Of a stretch of 64,000 bases of DNA, positions 35,118 through 43,322 are shown piece after piece. The translations under genes and the position numbers were made by a program. This DNA is from Oceanospirillum sp048270425 (GTDB lineage Bacteria; Pseudomonadota; Gammaproteobacteria; Pseudomonadales; Halomonadaceae). Position 1 is the first letter of the stretch; every line of letters starts with the position of its first letter. The DNA lies in NCBI GenBank assembly GCA_048270425.1, contig JBLWSY010000004.1, forward strand, positions 1 through 64,000. Reading direction: 5' to 3'. Below the pieces are notes generated by a model. That model had not been told where the DNA came from, did not search any database, and worked only from the letters and a program-made list of their open reading frames with translations.

Positions 35118-35674
35118 TAGACTTTCTCCTCATTCACGTGATGTTCAACCTGTGGACCTTTCCCCAACAGAACAAGCAGGTTACGCAGGGCTTCAGCAAG
35201 TGCCTGGAGCAGCATCAGGCCAACCATTGCCAGAATCAGAGTTTTCAGCAGATAAACGCCATGGATACCACCCGCTTCAGGAGAGCCTTCCATAACAGCC
35301 CAGGAGTTCATCACATACTGCCAGCTTATCCAGCCCATAAAGACCATGACCGGAATCAGCAGAAAAATGGAACCGAAGAAATCCACCAAAGCTTTACGCT
35401 CCGGTGTCATCTCCCGATAGAAGATATCCACACGCACGTGGCCGTCGTTCTTGAGGGTGTAACCGGCAGCGAGCATAAAAACAGCAGCATGCAGGTACAT
35501 CACGGACTCCTGCATAGCGATGGAACCGGTATTCAACAGATAGCGCAGTACAACAACCGCAAACATAACGACCATCATGGCAAGGGTTAGCCAGGAGATA
35601 GATCGTCCGACAAGCTCGGTCAAAGCGTCAATTTTGTTGACCACCTGACCCAGAGCTCCAGAACCATTTGTCAT
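35117..35674 (-). CDS. TRAP transporter small permease (DctQ family)
   Basis: Small membrane subunit pairing with the large permease, 185 aa with four membrane helices (for example SWLTLAMMVVMFAVVVLRYL and LVDFFGSIFLLIPVMVFMGW). I start at 35674, where GAGG lies six bases upstream, rather than four codons earlier at 35686. No DctP-type binding-protein gene lies on either side: upstream is dsbA and downstream is the DUF411 gene. The 250-base gap upstream holds a G/C-rich hairpin near 35738-35762 and the dsbA terminator, with no other feature I can name. Confidence 0.88.
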   Translation of the reverse strand: MTNGSGALGQVVNKIDALTELVGRSISWLTLAMMVVMFAVVVLRYLLNTGSIAMQESVMYLHAAVFMLAAGYTLKNDGHVRVDIFYREMTPERKALVDFFGSIFLLIPVMVFMGWISWQYVMNSWAVMEGSPEAGGIHGVYLLKTLILAMVGLMLLQALAEALRNLLVLLGKGPQVEHHVNEEKV

Positions 35675-35890
35675 GGTTGACCTCATTTTTTTAATTAGTT
35701 GTTAGCCCATAGTTTTTATAACGACAGTCGCTCCAGTGGCTTCCCCCAGGCAGGGGAGGTGGCGATGTCGGTTACTGCAAGACTAATTGCTTAATTTGCA
35801 GAGTAGCCTTTTAATCATACTCTGTACCCTTTGCCTGCGAAAAGTTTTCCTTTAGGTCTTTTTGCGGCTGACAGGCTGATTTTCAGGCAC

Positions 35891-35918
35891 AAAAAAACCG
35901 GCTTAATCAGCCGGTTTT
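35891..35918 (-). terminator. Terminator of dsbA
   Basis: Arms AAAACCGGC and GCCGGTTTT pair around a TTAATCA loop. On the minus strand the stem is followed by a T run, 20 bases after the dsbA stop. Confidence 0.88.
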
Positions 35919-35937
35919 ATTATTATTTACTGAGAAA

Positions 35938-36570
35938 CTAGCTCTGGCGCTCTTTTTCGATCAGAAACTCTGTGATTTTTAGCATATTAGTCCAGCTACC
36001 CGCTGTACTGGTATCAATACGATATTTTCCGTTTACCACAATCGCAGGAACACCCAGCGCCTGATAGCCACGGATTCGTGCACCCGCCTGATTTACTTTG
36101 GATTTAACACCGAAGGATTTCAGCGCGCGCTCAGCCTCTTCCTCACTGACGCCATACTCGGCAAAGAACTCTGCCAGGTCTGAAGTACTGGTCAGGCGCT
36201 CACCTTTGCGATGAATACGGTTAAAGAAATCACTGTGCAGTTTTTCACCGATACCCAACGCTTCCGCAGCGTAGAAAGCATTTGCATGTGTCTTCCATAC
36301 TTTGCTGAACGTCGCAGGTACCCGCTCAAAACTTACATCCTCCGGCAGTTTTTCAATCCAGGGCTCGATGTACGGCTCAAACTCAAAGCAGTGAGGACAG
36401 CCATACCAAAAGAGTTCTGCCACTTCAATTTTGCCCGGTTCAGAGACGGCAACCGGCGTACTCAGCTTGATATAGTGAACACCTTCTTTAAAGTCTTCAG
36501 CCTGGGTCGTTAGAGAAACAGCTGCAAACAAGACAAATGCGCTGAACTGCTGAATCAGTTTTTTTACCAT
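35938..36570 (-). CDS. dsbA: Thiol:disulfide interchange protein DsbA
   Basis: Periplasmic oxidase that introduces disulfide bonds into exported proteins. The 210-aa precursor has a signal peptide (FSAFVLFAAVSLTTQA) and the thioredoxin-fold active site Cys58-Pro-His-Cys61 in FWYGCPHCFEFEP. The cis-Pro loop is VPAIVVNGKY. Length and motif fit DsbA rather than DsbC or DsbG. It lies 228 bases downstream of cytochrome c4 on the same strand, the arrangement seen in pseudomonads, but a terminator separates them. Confidence 0.94.
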   Translation of the reverse strand: MVKKLIQQFSAFVLFAAVSLTTQAEDFKEGVHYIKLSTPVAVSEPGKIEVAELFWYGCPHCFEFEPYIEPWIEKLPEDVSFERVPATFSKVWKTHANAFYAAEALGIGEKLHSDFFNRIHRKGERLTSTSDLAEFFAEYGVSEEEAERALKSFGVKSKVNQAGARIRGYQALGVPAIVVNGKYRIDTSTAGSWTNMLKITEFLIEKERQS

Positions 36571-36648
36571 TGCTTAAAATCCTTTAAGGCCAGAGCGACT
36601 GCGCGCCCGGAAGTTTTATCGGCCGGTCGCGAACGATCAGCCCGGTTA

Positions 36649-36667
36649 TCACATGTGACGATCACAT
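36649..36667. promoter_or_regulatory. Overlapping palindromes upstream of dsbA
   Basis: TCACATGTGA (36649-36658) is a perfect palindrome, and ATGTGACGATCACAT (36653-36667) is a perfect inverted repeat with a three-base spacer. Both lie about 80 bases upstream of dsbA. The TGTGA and TCACA halves recall a CRP site, but the spacer is three bases instead of six, so no regulator is assigned. Confidence 0.3.
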
Positions 36668-36760
36668 AAAGTTATGACGTTAACTTACTATACGCCACGA
36701 TGTGGATAAAGTTCCCGAAAACCTGTAATACCCACCGGATAGAGCGGGCAAAAAGACACA

Positions 36761-36785
36761 AAAAAAGGGCCTTACGGCCCTTTTT
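36761..36785 (-). terminator. Terminator of cytochrome c4 gene
   Basis: Ten-base arms (36762-36771 with 36776-36785) and a TTAC loop, with an A run on the plus strand that reads as a T run for the minus-strand gene. Confidence 0.9.
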
Positions 36786-36798
36786 ACAACTACGGATC

Positions 36799-37401
36799 TT
36801 AGTTCAGACCAAACACGTAGTTAGAAACAGCTTCGATGTCTTTATCGCTCATTTTTGCAGCGATCGCGCGCATCATGTTGTTCGGATCGTTTGCACGATC
36901 ACCGTCACGGAACTTCTTCAGAGCCGCAGCAGTGTAGGCCGGGTTCTGACCGCTCAGTACAGGATATTTAGCCTGTGCGTTGCCCATACCGTTTGGAGAG
37001 TGACATGCCGTACAAGCCGGAATGCCTTTCGCCATGTCGCCTGCACGGTACAGTTCCTGACCACGCGCTACCAGGGCAGGATCTGCCTGACCCAGGTTTT
37101 TAGGCTTAGCGGAGAAGTACGCAGCAACATTCTGAGCATCCTGATCACTGAAGCCAGTAACCATACCGGTCATTTCAGGTACCTTACGAACACCATCACG
37201 AATTTCCATGATCTGCTTCGCCAGGTAGCTTTCATGCTGCCCCGCCAGACTTGGGTAGTTAGGGATCATAGCGATACCCTGAACACCGTGACAACCAGCA
37301 CAAACGGCTGCTTTTGCTTCTCCTGCTTTTGCATCACCAGCGGCGTGCGCAAAGCTTACCAGGCCAAGAGTAACTGCCAGACTTACCAGTAATTTCTTCA
37401 T
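36799..37401 (-). CDS. Cytochrome c4 (di-heme)
   Basis: Periplasmic electron carrier to terminal oxidases. The 200-aa precursor has a signal peptide (MKKLLVSLAVTLGLVSFAHA) and two class I heme motifs, CAGCH at 34-38 and CTACH at 130-134, in duplicated halves. Axial Met residues are plausible in EMTGMV and the final segment. The start at 37401 is fixed by the signal peptide; the frame runs back to 37569 without support. It is divergent from engB, as in many gammaproteobacteria. Confidence 0.93.
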   Translation of the reverse strand: MKKLLVSLAVTLGLVSFAHAAGDAKAGEAKAAVCAGCHGVQGIAMIPNYPSLAGQHESYLAKQIMEIRDGVRKVPEMTGMVTGFSDQDAQNVAAYFSAKPKNLGQADPALVARGQELYRAGDMAKGIPACTACHSPNGMGNAQAKYPVLSGQNPAYTAAALKKFRDGDRANDPNNMMRAIAAKMSDKDIEAVSNYVFGLN

Positions 37402-37656
37402 TGCTAATCCAATCTTGCTAATTTTAAGGTGATTACTGTTATTTTCCTGAGGCTTACCAGAGTCTGCTTCTTTGAGCAGCTGCTCTCTGATAGACCGAAA
37501 CCTTGGGAGGCTCCTGCCGGAAAGCCCTGGCAGTGTCAGATCAATTTTCCATCTTATGCAAAGTAACACAAGACGTTTAAGTTCGTGCCGAATCGACCTG
37601 AATGGTACACTACCATCTAAAAAGTGGTGGCATTATATACTAATCCGAAGGGAAAC

Positions 37657-38388
37657 GTGAACGCCCCATATAACCTGTCTTTTGCCCCATTAGTTGAATA
37701 CGCCATGACTGAAGTTTCTAGCCAAGACCATAACAACGAACAGAACCAAAACACCACCGATGATCGCGCGCCAAAACTGAACTATCAGACGGCGAGCTTT
37801 ATGATCAGTGCCCCGACTCTGGCTCAGTGCCCTCCGGACTTTGGCGCCGAAGTCGCCTTTGCCGGACGCTCTAACGCGGGCAAATCCAGTTCGATCAACA
37901 CTCTGACTCAGAACTCCCGACTGGCCCGAACCTCGAAAACTCCGGGGCGCACGCAGCTTATCAACTTTTTTGGCCTGCACAACGGCACAGATCAAAAACT
38001 GGTGGATCTGCCGGGCTACGGTTACGCCAAAGTACCGGAAAAGGTCAAACTCGAGTGGCAGCGCCACCTGTCAGAATATCTGCTCAACCGTCAGGTTCTG
38101 CGCGGTATCGTACTGGTGATGGATATTCGTCATCCGCTGACCGAGTTCGACCAGATGATGCTGGAATGGGCTGACAAGGTGAACAAACCGGTTCATATCC
38201 TGCTGACCAAAGCGGATAAACTGAAGAAAGGCGCGGCGAAAAAAGCATTGCTGGAAGTTAAACAGGCTCTGCATGAGTGGGAAGATCTGGTCAGCGTGCA
38301 GCAATTCTCCGCACTCAAAAAAGATGGCATACCTCAACTGCGCCAAAAGCTGGATGAATGGTTGCAGCTGGATCTGCCAGAGGCTTAA
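37657..38388 (+). CDS. engB: Ribosome biogenesis GTPase EngB (YihA/YsxC)
   Basis: GTPase needed for large-subunit ribosome assembly. Motifs are G1 GRSNAGKSS, G3 DLPGYG, G4 TKADK and the preceding EVAFAGR. The core begins at KLNYQTASFMISAPTLAQCP. I choose the GTG at 37657 (243 aa) because AAGGGA sits just upstream; the ATG at 37705 (227 aa) has no visible site, and the frame opens at 37624. Either way an N-terminal polar extension of about 20-35 residues rich in Asn, Gln and Asp precedes the GTPase. Confidence 0.9.
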   Translation: MNAPYNLSFAPLVEYAMTEVSSQDHNNEQNQNTTDDRAPKLNYQTASFMISAPTLAQCPPDFGAEVAFAGRSNAGKSSSINTLTQNSRLARTSKTPGRTQLINFFGLHNGTDQKLVDLPGYGYAKVPEKVKLEWQRHLSEYLLNRQVLRGIVLVMDIRHPLTEFDQMMLEWADKVNKPVHILLTKADKLKKGAAKKALLEVKQALHEWEDLVSVQQFSALKKDGIPQLRQKLDEWLQLDLPEA

Positions 38389-38408
38389 CTTCCTTAGCTG
38401 TGCAGCAT

Positions 38409-38438
38409 AAAAAACCAGAGCCCGGCTCTGGTTTTTTT
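38409..38438. terminator. Terminator between engB and the HAD gene
   Basis: A 7-bp G/C-containing stem with flanking A-T pairs, a three-base loop and a run of T; it serves two convergent genes. Confidence 0.9.
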
Positions 38439-38474
38439 ATCACCCGTTCCGGCGGAGCGTAGGGGGACGAGACA

Positions 38475-39173
38475 TTATCGATCCAGCTGCGTCACCGCCT
38501 GATGCAGCTGACTCAGGCAGTCGATACGGGCATCGTAGAACGCCGGTGCTTTTGCTGAAGGCTTCACCTGTACCCAGAGGGTTTTCATTCCCATGCGATA
38601 CGCGCCCTCAATATCATGCTCCGGATTATCGCCGACAAAGAGAATCTCCTGCGGCGTGCACTTCAGATGATCCAGTACCGCCTGAAACGCTTCCGGATCA
38701 GGCTTGGCAACCGATAGCCCCTCGGCACTGAAAGCGAAATCAAACCACTCTGCCAGGGGGGTCTGAAACACATCCGCATTGCCGTTACTCAGTGCACCGA
38801 TAATGTACTCCCGCTTTAAACCTTCCAAAGCCTCAAACGCGTAAGGAAAAGGCTCTATCTGGTTGCGATAGCGCCAGAAAACCGCGAATGCCTGTTCTGC
38901 AAGCTGAGCTGCTTCAACGTCGGAATAACCGGATAAGCACAAACATTCATCCATCGCCCGCATACGTGAACGGGTGACAAAGTGCATCAGCTCGGGATGC
39001 CGGCGCACAAGACTCATGCGATAACCGCGCAGTTCCCGTTCCGTAAAGCGGGCCGTCAGTTTCGGCGCGTGCTGGTTAAGCCATTGATAATGAGCGCGCT
39101 CAGCTTTCACAATCACAGGATTTACATCCCAGAGGGTGTCGTCCAGATCAAACACGACCGCTTTAATACTCAT
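38475..39173 (-). CDS. HAD-superfamily hydrolase (YigB-like)
   Basis: Probable phosphatase of the haloacid-dehalogenase superfamily, 232 aa. Motif I is FDLDDTLW (nucleophile Asp and acid Asp), motif II is GALSNGNAD, and motifs III/IV are KPDPEAF and FVGDNPEHDIEGA. E. coli YigB, in the same position next to xerC, is an FMN phosphatase, and that is the best guess here. The start at 39173 is fixed by motif I at the N-terminus; the longer frame overlaps xerC. It lies seven bases after the xerC stop. Confidence 0.88.
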   Translation of the reverse strand: MSIKAVVFDLDDTLWDVNPVIVKAERAHYQWLNQHAPKLTARFTERELRGYRMSLVRRHPELMHFVTRSRMRAMDECLCLSGYSDVEAAQLAEQAFAVFWRYRNQIEPFPYAFEALEGLKREYIIGALSNGNADVFQTPLAEWFDFAFSAEGLSVAKPDPEAFQAVLDHLKCTPQEILFVGDNPEHDIEGAYRMGMKTLWVQVKPSAKAPAFYDARIDCLSQLHQAVTQLDR

Positions 39174-39180
39174 CTTTGCT

Positions 39181-40140
39181 TTATCCCTCTTTATCCTGTT
39201 TCTTTTTGCGCTGCGCTCTTGGATGCGACTTATCGTAAACCTGCGCAAGGTGCTGATAATCGAGTCGGGTGTAGATCTGGGTGCTGCTGATATCGGCATG
39301 ACCGAGCAGCTCTTGTACTCCCCGCAGATCACCACTGGATTCCAGCAGATGACTGGCATAGGAATGCCTTAAACGGTGAGGGTGCAGGCGATCAGCAATA
39401 CCTGCGTTTTGTCCCGCTTTGGCAACCCGCTGCTGAACCATGCTTGGCGTAATTCGATTACCACGCTGACCGATAAAGAGCGCCGTTTGCGGTTCGTTTT
39501 TTAACCACTGATCTCTGACGTCAAGCCAGTTTTTTAATGCTTTCGCCGCCTTTTCCCCCAGAGGAGAGAAACGCTCTTTACGCCCTTTACCCATTACCCG
39601 GATCTGCCCCTGAGCAAAATCGATACTCTCAAGATCAAGCGCCACCAGTTCTGCCAGTCGCAAGCCGCAACCGTAGAGCAGCTCCAGCATCGCTTTATCT
39701 CTCAACTCGGCAATACGGTCCTTGTCGGAAACGTTTTGGTCCACAGGCTGATCCAGCATCTGCTGCAGCTGATCGATATCCACCGGCTTAGGCAGTAATT
39801 GAGCCGCTTTAGGGGCGCGTAAACCATCGGCAGGATTTGTCTCCAGCACCTTTTGTCGCTGCAGATAACCAAGGAAGTTTTTGATACTGGAAAGATGACG
39901 CTGAAGGGAGCGGGGAGTCAGCCCTTCCTGATGGCGAAAGGCCAGATAATGACGAATCTGTTTGCGGGTCAGCGCCTTCCAGCTGGATATAGCCGCGCCA
40001 TCATCCGACAGTAGGTAGTGCAGAAACTGCTCAAGATCCCGACGATAGTTGCTCAGGGTATGGGGCGAGCCCTGCTGTTGCGCAAGGCTGGTCAGAAAAG
40101 CTTCCAGAGATTGCTCAAGAGGTGAGCCGGAAAGCGTCAT
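39181..40140 (-). CDS. xerC: Tyrosine recombinase XerC
   Basis: Resolves chromosome dimers at dif together with XerD. The 319-aa protein has an N-terminal SAM-like core-binding domain and the catalytic domain with Arg in YGCGLRLAELVAL, HRLRHSYASHLLE (His, Arg), LGHADISSTQIYTRL (His, nucleophile Tyr). Neighbours DUF484, dapF and lysA are the standard xerC context and separate it from phage integrases. Confidence 0.94.
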   Translation of the reverse strand: MTLSGSPLEQSLEAFLTSLAQQQGSPHTLSNYRRDLEQFLHYLLSDDGAAISSWKALTRKQIRHYLAFRHQEGLTPRSLQRHLSSIKNFLGYLQRQKVLETNPADGLRAPKAAQLLPKPVDIDQLQQMLDQPVDQNVSDKDRIAELRDKAMLELLYGCGLRLAELVALDLESIDFAQGQIRVMGKGRKERFSPLGEKAAKALKNWLDVRDQWLKNEPQTALFIGQRGNRITPSMVQQRVAKAGQNAGIADRLHPHRLRHSYASHLLESSGDLRGVQELLGHADISSTQIYTRLDYQHLAQVYDKSHPRAQRKKKQDKEG

Positions 40141-40162
40141 TACAGAACCGTGGATATCCGAC

Positions 40163-40879
40163 TTAACGCAGATGATGCAGCAGGCGTGCTACGACATCTG
40201 CTACATAGGCCGCAAACTCGGTACCCATTTCCGCACGGAAATAATCCGGGTTTTCACTGCCCAGCAGCAGATAGCCTTTAACATCATCCTGATTCAGCGG
40301 AATCACCGCAGCCGAACCATCGGCAACCATGCCCAGCTCGAACAACTGCTCCAGCTGCTCAGCAGACACCTGACCACAAAAAGTACGGTTACTCTGCAAA
40401 AGCGCCTGAATCAAAGCAGTCAGACTGTTGTCCGCCTGAGTCACCAGCTGAGAAGTATTGATCGTATCTGCACTACCGGAATCGGTAATCACCAGTCGGC
40501 TATGACCGGTACCAAAGCTGTTACGCAGTTGCTCGGACAGGGTTGCGGCCAGATCATTCAGATCGTCCGCTTCCAAAAGCGCCAGAATTAACCGGCGCAC
40601 GCGGGAAAGCTGCATGTCATTGTGACGTGCGGTATCCAGCAGATCTTCCAGATGATCTTCACGATCCGCCAAACGCTCCCGCATCAGGATCATCTGGCGC
40701 TCCAACAGCGAAACCGCCTTACCGCTGGGATGCGGTAAGTTCAGTTCCAGCAGAAGCTCTTCATGCTGCTGGAAAAAATCCGGATTGTTTTTCAGATAGT
40801 CAGCGACCGCCTGAGCATCAATCCCATTTGTGGACGCTGTCCCGCTCTTGGAAACGGTCCCGCTTTTGGAATCTGTCAT
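40163..40879 (-). CDS. DUF484 family protein (GAF-like)
   Basis: Function unknown; a conserved companion of dapF and xerC. The 238-aa protein begins with a Ser/Thr/Gly-rich tail, then VADYLKNNPDFFQQHEELLLELNLPHP, which opens the family. A coiled coil follows (ERQMILMRERLADREDHLEDLL) and then a GAF-like domain (SAAVIPLNQDDVKGYLLLGSENPDYF). It overlaps the end of dapF by four bases, so the two are translationally coupled. Confidence 0.88.
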   Translation of the reverse strand: MTDSKSGTVSKSGTASTNGIDAQAVADYLKNNPDFFQQHEELLLELNLPHPSGKAVSLLERQMILMRERLADREDHLEDLLDTARHNDMQLSRVRRLILALLEADDLNDLAATLSEQLRNSFGTGHSRLVITDSGSADTINTSQLVTQADNSLTALIQALLQSNRTFCGQVSAEQLEQLFELGMVADGSAAVIPLNQDDVKGYLLLGSENPDYFRAEMGTEFAAYVADVVARLLHHLR

Positions 40880-41706
40880 AGGTAGATTTGTCCTTCGAAA
40901 ACCCGTGCCGCGGGGCCTGTCATCATGACGGGCGCACCTTCACCGGACCATTGGATTTTCAGTGTACCACCTGGAAGATGTACTTCTACCACTTCATTTA
41001 GTAACCCTTGTAACCGTCCTGCAACAACAGCGGCGCAAGCCCCTGTTCCACAAGCCAAAGTTTCTCCGGCACCACGTTCATAAACCCGCAAACGAATCTC
41101 GTCACGACTGACAACCTGCATAAAGCCAACATTCACCCGATTCGGGAAACGGGGATGGCTTTCGATCTTAGGCCCCAGCAGCTCAACCGGAGCGGTATCC
41201 ACATCATCCACCACCAGAACGCCATGGGGATTACCCATGGAGACAGCGCCAATACTGAAGGTCTCGCCATCTACATCCAGCTGATATTTTTCCTGCTGGT
41301 TGTCAGCGACAAAAGGAATCGTATCCGGCACCAGACGGGGCATGCCCATATCCACCGTCACACCGCCATCATCGGTCAGGTTGAGCTGGATATTGCCGCC
41401 AGAGGTTTCGACATTAATACTTTTCTTGCTGGTCAGGCGCTTATCGTAAACAAAACGGGCAAAACAGCGCGCGCCGTTGCCGCACTGCTCAACTTCGCTG
41501 CCATCTGCATTAAAGATACGGTATTTGAAATCCATATCCGGATCCGTTGGCGGCTCAACGATCAACAGCTGATCGAAGCCGATTCCGAAGTTACGGTCTG
41601 CCAGCTCACGTACCTGATCGGGAAAAATTTTTGCCCGCTGCGAGACCAGATCAACCACCATAAAGTCGTTGCCCAGTCCGTGCATCTTGGTAAATTTCAA
41701 CAGCAT
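40876..41706 (-). CDS. dapF: Diaminopimelate epimerase
   Basis: Converts LL- to meso-diaminopimelate for lysine and peptidoglycan. The 276-aa protein has the two catalytic cysteines in EQCGNGARCFARF and TLACGTGACA, plus the N-terminal KMHGLGNDFMVVD. It lies downstream of lysA and overlaps the DUF484 gene by four bases, forming part of an apparent lptM-lysA-dapF-DUF484-xerC-HAD operon. Confidence 0.96.
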   Translation of the reverse strand: MLLKFTKMHGLGNDFMVVDLVSQRAKIFPDQVRELADRNFGIGFDQLLIVEPPTDPDMDFKYRIFNADGSEVEQCGNGARCFARFVYDKRLTSKKSINVETSGGNIQLNLTDDGGVTVDMGMPRLVPDTIPFVADNQQEKYQLDVDGETFSIGAVSMGNPHGVLVVDDVDTAPVELLGPKIESHPRFPNRVNVGFMQVVSRDEIRLRVYERGAGETLACGTGACAAVVAGRLQGLLNEVVEVHLPGGTLKIQWSGEGAPVMMTGPAARVFEGQIYL

Positions 41707-41818
41707 TTACTTGCTCTCCCGTAGGATGTTCTTTTTATACAGCGACGAATTTCGTCATTAAAAGAACACCCTGCTGATTAATCGTCTTGTCTTAAACCTT
41801 GTCTTAAAACAGTGGCGA

Positions 41819-43072
41819 TTAAGCCGGCAGCACGTTCTCGCCTGCAATCTGCTGCTCAAAGGTCTCACGACGACGAACCAGGAAGCTCTGATCGCCATCC
41901 ACCATCACTTCAGCAGCACGGTTACGGCTGTTGTAGTTGGAAGACATGGCAAAGCCGTAAGCACCGGCAGAACGAACCGCCAGCAGATCGCCCTGCTGCA
42001 GCGCCAGCTCACGGTCTTTACCGATAAAGTCGCCGGTTTCGCAGATAGGGCCAACCAGATCATAAGTCGCTTTCTCAGCGTCAGCAGCCGGTTCAACCAC
42101 AGGAATGATCTTCTGCCATGCGCTGTACAGAGAAGGACGCAGCAGGTCGTTCATGGCCGCATCAACCACAGCAAAGTTCTTCGCTTCTGTCGGTTTCAGG
42201 TATTCCACACGGGTTACCAGAATACCGGCGTTAGCAGCGATAGAACGGCCCGGCTCCATAATCAGGGTCAGATCACTGTCACCCAGACGCTCCAGCACCT
42301 TGGTTGCGTAATCACGAGGCTCTGGCGGAGTTTCATCGTCATAACGCACGCCAAGGCCACCACCCAGATCCAGGTGTTTGATGTTGATACCTTTTTCAGC
42401 CAGCTTAGCGATCAGATCCAGCAGACGATCCAGCGCATCCAGGAAAGGCGCACTCTGAGTCAGCTGAGAACCGATATGGCAGTCCACACCTTCCACTTTC
42501 AGGTTCGGCAGACTGGCGGCTTTCAGGTAAACCTCTTCCGCGCGATCAATGGAGATACCAAACTTGTTCTCTTTCAAACCGGTGGAGATATACGGATGGG
42601 TCTGAGCATCCACGTCCGGGTTCACACGCAGGGAAACACTGGCCTGCAGCCCCATGGACTCAGCTACATCATTCAGACGATCCAGTTCAGCTTCCGACTC
42701 TACGTTGAAGCACTTGATGCCTACCTGCAGCGCGCGACGCATTTCATGCGCCTGTTTGCCAACACCGGAGAAGATCACTTTTGCCGGATCACCACCTGCG
42801 GTCAGAACACGCTCCAGTTCACCTACAGAAACGATATCGAAACCGGCACCCAAACGAGCCAGCACATTCAGCACCGCCAGATTGGAGTTGGCTTTTACCG
42901 CATAGCAGATCAGATGCGGCTGATTGGCCAGCGCCTCATCATAAGCACGGTAGTGACGCTCAAGGGTTGCACGGGAATAAACGTACAGCGGCGTGCCGTA
43001 TTGCTCAGCCAGCTGGTTTACCGCGACATCTTCTGCGAACAGGGTGTCGCCCTGATAGTTAAAAAAGTCCAT
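41819..43072 (-). CDS. lysA: Diaminopimelate decarboxylase
   Basis: PLP enzyme that makes lysine from meso-diaminopimelate. The 417-aa protein has the PLP-lysine motif CYAVKANSNLAVL near residue 58, HIGSQ, the glycine-rich LDLGGGLGV and GPICETGDFIG with the active Cys. It follows lptM, with about 120 bases containing two small hairpins (AGCAGCC with GGCTGCT near 43092-43108, and CCCCGC with GCGGGG near 43125-43147), and precedes dapF by 112 bases. Confidence 0.96.
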   Translation of the reverse strand: MDFFNYQGDTLFAEDVAVNQLAEQYGTPLYVYSRATLERHYRAYDEALANQPHLICYAVKANSNLAVLNVLARLGAGFDIVSVGELERVLTAGGDPAKVIFSGVGKQAHEMRRALQVGIKCFNVESEAELDRLNDVAESMGLQASVSLRVNPDVDAQTHPYISTGLKENKFGISIDRAEEVYLKAASLPNLKVEGVDCHIGSQLTQSAPFLDALDRLLDLIAKLAEKGINIKHLDLGGGLGVRYDDETPPEPRDYATKVLERLGDSDLTLIMEPGRSIAANAGILVTRVEYLKPTEAKNFAVVDAAMNDLLRPSLYSAWQKIIPVVEPAADAEKATYDLVGPICETGDFIGKDRELALQQGDLLAVRSAGAYGFAMSSNYNSRNRAAEVMVDGDQSFLVRRRETFEQQIAGENVLPA

Positions 43073-43192
43073 AACTGTCTCACCGGATGGGCAGCAGCCT
43101 TTGGCTGCTACCGGGAATCTGTTTTCCCCGCAGCAAAAGTGCGCGGGGAGCGAATCAGCCTAGCTGATTTGTACTGATATAAAAGACTGGTA

Positions 43193-43321
43193 CTACTGAG
43201 ACTGATTGGTGGCCTCAGGTTTTGCACCTTCGTCCGGTAGGTAAAGTGGTCCTTTCTGACCACAACCTGCCAGCGCTAATGTCATCAGACACAGGCTTAA
43301 AATAGCTTTGAAGCGACGCAT
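43193..43321 (-). CDS. lptM: LptM-type small lipoprotein (YifL family)
   Basis: Very short lipoprotein that, in E. coli, helps LptD mature for LPS export. The 42-aa precursor has a signal peptide and lipobox LAGC with Cys20 lipidated, then QKGPLYLPDE, the conserved core of the family. I start at 43321, one base after the argH stop. The upstream part of the frame lies in argH. This short gene is easy to miss but its motif is clear, and its place before lysA is conserved. Confidence 0.9.
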   Translation of the reverse strand: MRRFKAILSLCLMTLALAGCGQKGPLYLPDEGAKPEATNQSQ

Positions 43322-43322
43322 A

